A DNA stretch of 64,000 nt from Heloderma charlesbogerti (Eukaryota > Chordata > Lepidosauria > Squamata > Helodermatidae): NCBI GenBank assembly GCA_026122225.1, contig JANEZZ010001901.1, positions 62,001-126,000 of the forward strand, written 5' to 3'. Under the pieces are notes generated by a model, which saw only the letters and a program-made list of their open reading frames with translations, searched no databases and was not told the origin of the DNA. This document shows positions 56,840-64,000 of this stretch, one piece after another. Both the position numbers and the translations under genes were made by a program. Numbering within the stretch: position 1 is the stretch's first letter; the number at the start of each line of letters is the position of its first letter.

Positions 56840-56894
56840 CTTTGGCTTCTTGTCAGCTGTGGAAGTGTTTTCACCACCAGATATATTCTGATAC
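56840..56894 (-). CDS. Upstream coding exon, 55 nt
   Basis: An acceptor (TTTTCCTCTGTGTAG) and a donor (GCCAAAG|GTGAGC) bracket 55 nt. The first base completes a Trp codon begun by the previous exon; the rest reads YQNISGGENTSTADKKPK and exits in phase 0. With the preceding ...SSVSEIVRW this resembles the LIMA1 N-terminal stretch SSAIVEIFSKYQKAAEE, with the exon boundary falling within that motif. Support comes from signals, phase and this local match. Confidence 0.65.
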
Positions 56895-57106
56895 CTACAC
56901 AGAGGAAAATATGCCTCAGATGAAGTGAATGAACATATTGCAGGCATTCACCCAGGAGCCCTTCGGACACAGGTGCAGAACCTCAGCCTGGGGGCCAAAT
57001 CCAGCTTGCTTGGGTTTTCCAAATAGCCACGCCCCTTCCCTTGGCCCCACCCCTTCCCCCAACTGCCAATCCTTTGGTGGCTTCCTGGCATTCATGCATT
57101 TTTTTC

Positions 57107-57297
57107 TGGTGGAGGCTGGTGGCTCAGATGTCAGTGGGGCAGTGAATCCGCTCCAGGTTTTAGTTAGAACCAGTCAGAACTCTGAAGCAGCTATCCCTTG
57201 GATTTTAAAATCCCTTGGATAGCTGCTTCAGAGTTCTGACTAAAACCTGGAGTGGATTCACTGCCCCACTGACCTCGGAGCCACTGGTCTCCACTGT
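57107..57297. mobile_element. Foldback element family D (near-perfect palindrome)
   Basis: GGTGGAGGCTGGTGGCTCAGATGTCAGTGGGGCAGTGAATCC mirrored by GGATTCACTGCCCCACTGACCTCGGAGCCACTGGTCTCCAC. The central CCCTTGGATTTTAAAATCCC is itself a hairpin tip. Confidence 0.88.
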
Positions 57298-57494
57298 TTT
57301 TGTCCCATTTGAAAGGTCGAAATGCCTCTTCTAAGGTTTCGTTACTGAAGTACGAGCTTTAAGCTACAAGAAGGTAAAGGCTTCTCTGAAATGGAATTCA
57401 GCCTCACGGTGAAACACCGCTGGCCCATTACAGAGTAATGCTAGTATTGAAAGAGAACGGTGTGTTGTTGTCGTTTTAATTATGTACTGCTTAC

Positions 57495-57728
57495 CATCTC
57501 ACTATTTCAGAGACGGAACTCCTTCCCAGAGGTGCTGCTGTTCCAAAATTCTGTTTTCTCCCTGGAGACCCCAAAGTGCTAGAGAAAGTTTGGGAAGTGG
57601 GTGGTCTCATCACGTCTGAGCCCTTTTCCACATCAGCTGGAAGACTGCCTTGCATCCTCTCACCTGTTGGCACAGGACAGCATTCAGAAGCAGCCCTTGG
57701 CCACACCAGTTCAAGACATTCCAACTGG
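57495..57728 (-). CDS. Most upstream coding exon seen (5' end uncertain)
   Basis: The frame is open to a donor, GTGAGATG|GTAAGC, which exits in phase 2. The likely acceptor is the strong tract ending TTTTTGGTTTCTCAG (first base 57728); a weaker one lies at 57665-57664. Translation could start at the ATG for MQGSLPADVEKG. The end PLGRSSVSEIVR(W) resembles the SSAIVEIF stretch of LIMA1, which leads into the next exon's YQ. The rest is Ser/Gly/Pro-rich without a domain. The true first exon and promoter of this transcript may lie further up or outside the window. Confidence 0.55.
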
Positions 57729-57829
57729 CTGAGAAACCAAAAACATTAAAAGAGGTGTATTGAAGGGGAGAGGGAAGAAGGAAGGAGAAATAGGTGTGCT
57801 TCCAAAGGACGAAAGGGATCCAAAGGGTG

Positions 57830-58193
57830 GGGCTGTTCATACAACACACTAACCAACACTCAGTGGTTGTGTGTGGGTTGTTGTTGAACTGTGGGTTGTT
57901 TGTTGAATTGTGGGTTAGTGTGTTGTCTGAACCTAGGACATTTTCCACAGGGTGGATTGTTAACCATGCAGAGTGGCTTGTTAACCACCCTGAACAGCCC
58001 GACAACAAACCATGGGTTCTCAAGGTGACTTGTGTGAGAAAAATAAGCCACACTGCCTTGTTAACAAGCCACCCTGAAGAAAATGTCCTGGTTCAGGCAA
58101 CACACTAACCCATACTTCAACAAACAACCCATGGTTCAACAACAACCCACAGTGAAACACTGAGTGTGGGTTAGTGTGTTGTGCGAACCCAGT
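57830..58193. repeat. Long foldback element (GGGCTGTTCATACAACACACTAACC end)
   Basis: GTTCATACAACACACTAACC on the left mirrors GGTTAGTGTGTTGTGCGAAC on the right. Inside, GGACATTTTCCACAGGGTGG mirrors CCACCCTGAAGAAAATGTCC. No coding capacity; probably a non-autonomous DNA element. Confidence 0.75.
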
Positions 58194-58224
58194 CAGTGTC
58201 TTGCTAAGTCAAAGCTTGAGGCTT

Positions 58225-58890
58225 GCCTGTTTGCAACCCTGTATTTAGGGTGGCCATGTATGCATGGCCCCAAAGGGGAAACACATCAGCCCTTAAGAGG
58301 TCAAAGAAGAGAGATTTGTATACCACCTGCATATGCTAATTTATATGTAGAGATGCAAATTTATAAATAGTTACTACAGATTAAAGAGGAATACTTTGCA
58401 TCTCGCCATAGTGGGGAATGCTCTGACCAGGGGACCTGTGTGTCTGCTGCTCAGCCTGCTGTCCAGGTGTTCTGTTGATGGGCAACTTCAATCCCCACCT
58501 GTTCCCCCAGCTTCTTAGAGTTCTTTTTCCTGAAACTGGACGTAGGGTTGGATTCATGCTGGATCAACTGTGTTGGCAGAAGTGGGAGGCCTGTCCTCTC
58601 CTTCTCACAACAGCCCCCCTGAAACGGCTACACAGGGAGTCCCTGGTAAATGGGTGAGCTGTGGCAAGTGTGCGCGTGTGTGTGTGGGGGAGAGATCTCC
58701 CCAAATCAGGCGGAGGGGCCTTCTGCGATCAGAGTCCTTCCTCTCCTGGAAGGCAGATCTTGGATCCAAGCCTTGGACTGAACAGCCCTTCAGAGAGATC
58801 ACACCCTCACATAGAGGACTGTCTCTGTAAAGTGGGATCCATGGCCACCCTACCTGTATTCTGGGATTGCACAGATGGTTTCTTAAGATA
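58225..58890 (+). repeat. Interspersed repeat, partner of 441-935
   Basis: The same ordered blocks as the copy at the left end of the window, here longer on the left (TATTTAGGGTGGCCATGTATGCATGGCC). Confidence 0.55.
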
Positions 58891-58894
58891 AAAT

Positions 58895-60280
58895 AACATA
58901 TTATGATGTGTGTGTGTGCGAGGGATGCCGGAGAAATCTGCAACAGAATCAGATGTGTTTAGATTTTCTATGAATCCCACCTGCGGATTCCACAGCAGAC
59001 CAGCTTTTCCCAAGTGGCACAGATGCCACGGATTTGTGGACTGGTTTTTTCCCTACTTTCAGGAATGTTATGCAAATGTAGTTGTAGAAAAACATGTAAT
59101 TTTTTTTTTTTAAAAACACAGACCGAAAATGCACGGTTCCTCCACGGGCTAAAGTGTGAAAATGAGTGTTTGGGGGGGGGATTTCCACATTTGGGTGGGG
59201 GATTTGTGCATTTTCACAAGTGTAGATTTGTGCAACTGCAAATTTGCACACGTGCCCACAAACGCGAGTTCAGGAAATTACCCCCCCCCCCCCAATTCCA
59301 TCAATGAGCAGACGATGGAATGAAAGGCGCCTGACAGTCCGTGAAACACAGACGAAATGGATTTTACAAAAAACAAAAAATAAAATAAATACTGTGATCT
59401 TTACAAATTGAATATCGGTTGACAAGCCATGGTACTTACTTGTCATGTTTATTTCTCAGCCAAGAAATAATCTTCCAGGAGGCTCCTGAGTGCAGAGACT
59501 TCAGACTTCTTGCCTTCTTCATGTGCTGTAAACTGATGGACAAAGTTCCCTGGTAGCTGTCGAATTAAGTATCAAAAGTTAGACCTTGAGAACAGAGGCA
59601 TTGTGGCTTGACGGGAGAAGGCAAATGCTTAAATATTGGGGGGGGGGGGAGGGAAGGTAAAAGGCCTTTAATAGAATCCTCAAGCCTCCTTCCATTTAGC
59701 CAAATCATGGCACCCATAGCCTTCTAAAAGGAGTAGCTTGGTGGGTGGGGAGGCAGGACAAAATGTGAGGGGGTTCAGTTAAGCATCTGCTTAACATGGT
59801 TCAGTTAAGCATCTGCTACCTGAGGCAGCCTTCTCACTTGGCCTAATGGGAGGGCTGGCCCTGAGGATTAAGGTTTACCTGAATTATCTGGTGCTGTTCC
59901 TCCGCTAGTGAATCCGTCGTTTGCTTGGAGGGGGTTGAGCTCTGTACATTTGGAAAGCTTGTGTGCGCACACGTGCCTGTAAGCATCACAGTGAGGGATT
60001 TGGCTTTATTTATGGTCTGTTCTGTTTTTGTGATTCTAAAAGCTTCTCGGCACAAATGGGTGAAGTTAATATGTTAACCAAGGGTGTCTTGGACATTCAA
60101 AGAATCTTCTAGTTGGAGTTTAATTATCCAGAAATGTGCTTTGCTTTAGAAAAGAAGAAGAAGGAGGAGGACCTTGGACATCTGGATTGTGCTAGTAAGC
60201 ATAAAGTTGAAAACTGAAGCTTAAATTCATTCCTTGGCCTTCGACAATTATTTCCATGCCCTGGGGAAGGCCTACTACTA
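58895..60280. other. Intergenic DNA without supported genes
   Basis: Contains TTGTGCA-rich low-complexity sequence near 59,190-59,260, C and G homopolymers (59,280-59,294; 59,639-59,649) and weak ORFs only. Confidence 0.4.
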
Positions 60281-60284
60281 TCAC

Positions 60285-60795
60285 CAGCTGCAGGCTTTTG
60301 AGGGCCCGTCGGCAAGGCACCCTCAATGGGCTGCCTCCCTTCGTGAGTCTACTTCTCACTGCCGTTATCACCAGCAAGTCAGTTGGCACAAGGCGGGCGT
60401 CAAGGGTAGTCATGGTTGGGCATCTGTTGAGGGCCCACATCCCGGAAGGGGCCCACTGATGAGGGCCCCCTGGAGTTGCTCCTCCTCCTTCACCACTGCA
60501 ACCTGCTCATCCCTCTGCCTCTCGCTCTGGCCCAGACAATGGTGGTGGTGAGAAGGAGGAGCAGGAGATGCCGCAGCCTGCTTGCTCCCTGGCTCTCTGC
60601 CTGCCAAGCAAGCAAGGGGGAGCAGTGAGGAGAAAGGGGAGGAGGAACAAGCAGCTAGTAGCAATGGCCATGAGATGGCAGACTCACTGAGGGACTGGGG
60701 CATTGAGGGTGTCTGGCCAAAGGCCCCCCGCCCAAACCTGGAGCCAGCATGGCCTCGGCAGGTGCCCGACTATGCCTAACTTCAGCGCTGGCCCT
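60285..60795. repeat. Repeat family G, inverted pair
   Basis: The left part (GAGGGCCCGTCGGCAAGGCACCCTCAATGGG...GTGAGTCTACTTCTCACTGCC) is in plus orientation. From about 60,415 the family runs in reverse, ending CACTGAGGGACTGGGGCATTGAGGGTGTCTGGCC. The two form a foldback. Confidence 0.7.
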
Positions 60796-60869
60796 GCCTA
60801 TGGCAGTGTGGAAGTGCCATAACGAAAAACGCCCTTCTCGCAGGCCAGGGTACTGGATCCCCAGACTGT

Positions 60870-60985
60870 GAGACACTAGTGCCAGGTGGGGTCCCTGGAT
60901 GGTTTTGGACTACAACTCCCATAATCCCTGGCTTCTGGCCATGCTGGCTGGGGCTGATGGATGGTGAAATTCAGCAACATCTGGA
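60870..60985. repeat. Palindromic repeat family C (left half)
   Basis: TTTTGGACTACAACTCCCATAATCCCTGGC followed by GCCATGCTGGCTGGGGCTGATGG. Confidence 0.65.
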
Positions 60986-61486
60986 ATGCCCCACACTAGC
61001 TGTAAGGAAACCAGGAGATGCAGGGTGGAAACAGAGGAATGACACTAGACACAAGCTGAGACTTTGCACAGGTAGCTAGTAAGCAATAACCAATGTGTGG
61101 AGTGCTACAGGGTTATATTTTGACAGTAGCATTTTCCATTTAGTATATACATTCTTGTCTGTGTTTGCTTTTTGTTTTATTTTGGTTGCATTTCCCAGCC
61201 TGGATCTGTGTCCTCCCCGCCCCACATTTTACGTTGCATTATGTTCACATGTTCCTTGCTGCTTGGTCCAGCTAGCAGCAATCCTTCATATAAAGTAATT
61301 TTTTGCTCTTGTGCTCATCCAGCTCTTGTCCCTGTTCTGAACAGGTCTGCCATGCGAGTGCTTCAAAACCCTGCAAAACCTGTTTGACCAGTGATGAAAG
61401 TAGGGACAAAGAAAGCTGCGTGTATGCCATGTGTATACAAGCCTCTTAACAATAATTGTCTCTTTCCAGCAGGAGATTTCAAGCTG

Positions 61487-61512
61487 TGTGTGTGTGTGTG
61501 TGTGTGTGTGTT
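61487..61512. repeat. (GT)n microsatellite
   Basis: About 13 TG units. Confidence 0.9.
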
Positions 61513-61644
61513 TTAGAATGTTCTAACAAAATATTGATTTTAGGAGGTTGCTGCAAAGAAGAATAAGGGGAGCATCACCTGTCGGGCTCATTCTGCACTG
61601 TTTTGCTACTCTTTCTGAACAAGACAGAAAAACACAATGGCATT

Positions 61645-62045
61645 GGCAGGTACGGGTGGGGAGACACTTGTTCACCTATGTTTGCACTTTCAAACCACTC
61701 TGTGAACCGGAACTCAGTTATCATTTGAAATTCGCACTTCTTTGAATTTTGCATTGGAGTTCTCCAATTTAAAAATGTGTATATTAGGGAAAGTAATATT
61801 CAATAATGCATTACGTTAGGAAAATTGCTGGCAATAAATGTGTATATTAGGCAAAATGCATGTATTAGGAAAAATGTAAACAAAAGTCTTTTGAATTTTC
61901 ATGCAAACTTTAAAAAAAACCCCTCAAAGTTCAGAATGAACCAAATTTAAGACTACAGAAATTCCCAAGGTCTGAGATGAACTGAACTTCACACTGGAAA
62001 AAATGAGAAAACAGGAGAAATGAAACAGACAGATTGGTCCACCTT
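61645..62045 (-). mobile_element. hAT-like family A copy
   Basis: GGTACGGGTGGGGAGACACTTG start, GGAACTCAGTTATCATTTG and CCCTCAAAGTTCAGAATGAACC, then GAAACAGACAGATTGGTCCACC, in the reverse family order. Confidence 0.65.
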
Positions 62046-62054
62046 TTGGCAGGT

Positions 62055-62170
62055 GCCCCCCATAGAAGAACATAAGAATCACCTTACTGGATCTGCCCAT
62101 CAAACCAAGCATCCTGTTTCCAACAGTGAACAGTGCCCCGGTCCTTTCAAGCAGCAGATTCAGACCAAAT
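62055..62170 (-). repeat. Retroposon family H fragment (reverse)
   Basis: AGAACATAAGAATCACCTTACTGGATCTG is the reverse of the CCAGCAGGG...TTCTTATGTTC end at 43,123. Confidence 0.5.
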
Positions 62171-62439
62171 AACCCTCCTCCCCCTCTCTGCCCAGCTGTG
62201 GGAAACAGAGGTGCATTGTGATATGAGAACAGTGTGTGTTGTACTGCTTGATCCCGTAAAGGGCCAGCACCCTTCCAGTGAGTCTTCCAAGTTCCCTCTC
62301 TTTTTTGGAAAGGGCCAAGGCAGGCACTCAAGATGTGGAGTGGGGAGGTGTATTGGCCCCAGGAGCGTAGCCAAGTCATTTATAGTGTTAGAGGGGCCTA
62401 GAGATCCATAATGCTTGCTAAAGTTCATTATTGGTGCAA

Positions 62440-62870
62440 TGCCCTTGTTAGTAAGCTTCTGAGCATGTGCAGATGAGTCAAAAGGCCGATAACAGCCCCA
62501 GCGCATTCCACACTAATGAATGCTAGAAGGCCGTATCAGGCTGTGCCTGGGAAGTGAAGCTATGTGTTTATGCTGAGATACAAGTGGCTGTGCTGGGAAC
62601 CAAGCACAGCTAGTTTATGCTGGGAATGAATGCTAGGGGGTGCTTGCTGCTGTTATGCTGCCTCATTGCTAACATGTATTGTATACAACCCATTGTACCC
62701 CATGGCTCTGGGTTCAGAGAAGCTGTCTGTTCCAACCATTGGGTACGTCTGTGTGCTGTAAGTTACTCAATAAAGTACTCCTTGTAAGTAAACCTGGGTC
62801 TGATTTATCACTATCTTGGCACCTCTAAATTAAGAGGTTGATGCCCACGGCCGGGGCAATACAATCGGTG
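62440..62870 (+). mobile_element. LTR-like sequence, probable endogenous retrovirus
   Basis: AATAAA at 62769-62774 is followed about 90 bp later by CAATCGGTGCAGCGAGCAGGG, a leader-like sequence of the kind found at primer-binding sites just after a 5' LTR. The exact LTR ends and any duplication were not found, so boundaries are approximate. Old endogenous copy; described only. Confidence 0.4.
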
Positions 62871-64000
62871 CAGCGAGCAGGGTGCCAAGAATACTGCTAT
62901 GTTCAGATGCCAAGGGAAGGAGAATGCAGTTGTCACCATGTTAAACCGACTCCCGGACTGTCCACAGTTGAAGCTGTGGGGTTTGGCCACTAAGCAATTG
63001 GCAGTCCTGTATGGCCCGATTGCATGGCCAGAGGTCGAAGAGGACAGCACACCAGGGGTCTGGAAACTGCGTTAGAATCTCTGCAGCTGGGAACGTGGCC
63101 AGCTAAATAGAAGCAGCATGCAGGACCTCTAGCATGGTTGTTGCTGACAGCTTTAGGAACTGTTGGGCAGAAGGAGTCAGAATGGAGAGAGGAAACAGCA
63201 GAAAAGCTCAAGGCAGAGCTGAGAAAAGAGAAAGATCAAGACACGGGCAAAGACAAAGTAAGTGGCAGACAAGTCAGAGGAAAGTAGGGGAAAACAGCAA
63301 AAAGAGGAAGAGTGAGGAGGGAGGAGGCAAGGAGAAAGAACAAATGAAGAGAAAAAGCGTGGCTGTGGTTGCCCCCAGGGTGAATTGGAAGCAGCTGATT
63401 ATGCCTGGAGCTTATTACCTGGGGGTGGAGTAGCCACAATAATGTAAGAGTTCTTTGAGATGAGAAAATGTGACTAGAAGGCAAAAAACTACCTATCCCA
63501 AATGTGTGTCATTGGGACTGGTGTAAGGCAGAAAGTTTTAAGTAAGTGAGTTTCTGTTGAGATGAAGGCAAACAGCCTAACTTGCAGAGAAGACAAGTGA
63601 AGGGTTAAAGCTGGTGCATGGCACAGAGAGTTTTATGTAGAAAGTTTGAAACATGATCTGCAAAACAGGCAGGTCAGGAAAAGAAAGAGAGGGAGAAAGA
63701 GAGAGATTTCTCTTCCCAAACAGGAGGAAGATGTAATACCCCACCTTTGAGCTGTTACATACAAGCAAAGTGCGATAAATCACAGTGTAAAAGCTCTGTA
63801 TGTACAAAGTGAGAAAATATATCACCTAGAAGAGGGACTCCCCTTCTTTGACCCTATTTCAGACTGGTTTCAAGGAATCGGGGTGGTGTTGGAAGCGAGT
63901 GGTTGCAATAATTCTGACTGTTATTAGCAGCTTTATAGCTTTGTGTGCTTGCTCATATGGCTGTTGCATTTTAAAGTATACATTTAAGTAGATGTCAACC
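62871..64000 (+). pseudogene. Decayed retroviral-like internal sequence
   Basis: Downstream of the LTR-like segment there is purine-rich leader-like DNA (63,180-63,340) without a long ORF. A short frame ends in TAG near 63,991 with a hydrophobic segment followed by a Cys-rich stretch, as in the membrane end of a retroviral envelope protein. Most of the internal coding region is missing or destroyed. The assignment is tentative and the window ends here. Confidence 0.3.

Noticed and set aside
20577..64000. Searched for CX3CR1 or CCR8, the mammalian neighbours 5' of XIRP1
   Set aside because: No seven-helix receptor ORF is present; they would lie beyond the right edge if synteny holds.
1..64000. 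tRNA or rRNA genes and CRISPR arrays
   Set aside because: Only tRNA-like SINE remnants and microsatellites were found; no complete cloverleaf or spaced repeat array.

Overview
The window is vertebrate nuclear DNA, most likely from a squamate reptile. It carries large single-exon muscle-type coding sequence, GT-AG introns and a near-intact BovB/RTE LINE of the kind abundant in lizards and snakes. It also holds CR1 3' ends with the CATAGAAT tail, many hAT-type foldback elements and long dinucleotide repeats. There is no sign of bacterial or organelle sequence.

All recognisable host coding sequence lies on the minus strand and appears to be one locus. The centrepiece is the giant exon of XIRP1 (12948-20576, 2,542 codons, 27 Xin repeats by my count). 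Around it I can assemble further coding exons not expected from the mammalian XIRP1 gene, where the whole CDS sits in one exon. Upstream, in transcription order, are candidate exons at 57728-57495, 56894-56840, 53231-52830, 48120-48039 and 24132-23972. Downstream are two exons that together encode one complete LIM domain (4788-4664 and 4190-965), the second carrying a tail of about 1,070 residues. Every junction in this chain agrees in codon phase (2/2, 0/0, 0/0, 1/1, 0/0, 2/2). The encoded motifs resemble the LIMA1(EPLIN)/XIRP2 family: a VKERSALYLAQA block, a LIM domain followed by KG...QKH, and a WPP-x-KE tail motif. This looks like the XIRP2 layout, in which transcripts can include or skip a giant Xin-repeat exon. 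It suggests that XIRP1 here retains, or once had, a LIM-containing short isoform.

A candidate muscle promoter with a leader exon lies at about 45.3-45.75 kb. It has a perfect MEF2 site, an E-box, two MCAT cores and two AP-1 sites, and is followed by a strong GTAAGT donor. It could drive the conventional XIRP1 transcript, which starts at the ATG at 20576.

The remainder is intronic or intergenic and repeat-dense. A 3,220-bp BovB with a 9-bp target duplication sits antisense in the intron between the giant exon and the LIM exons; its single ORF is broken by one TGA. At least five GC-rich foldback elements starting TAGGG, four of them with clear 8-bp target duplications, mark a hAT-like non-autonomous family, and some are nested inside other repeats. 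There are also several AT-rich hAT-like copies, a second palindromic family (CAGTGGAGGCTGG ends), a possible solo LTR at 48.5-49.0 kb and decayed retroviral sequence at the right end. No tRNA, rRNA, CRISPR or complete second host gene was found. CX3CR1, the expected 5' neighbour of XIRP1 in mammals, is not in the window.
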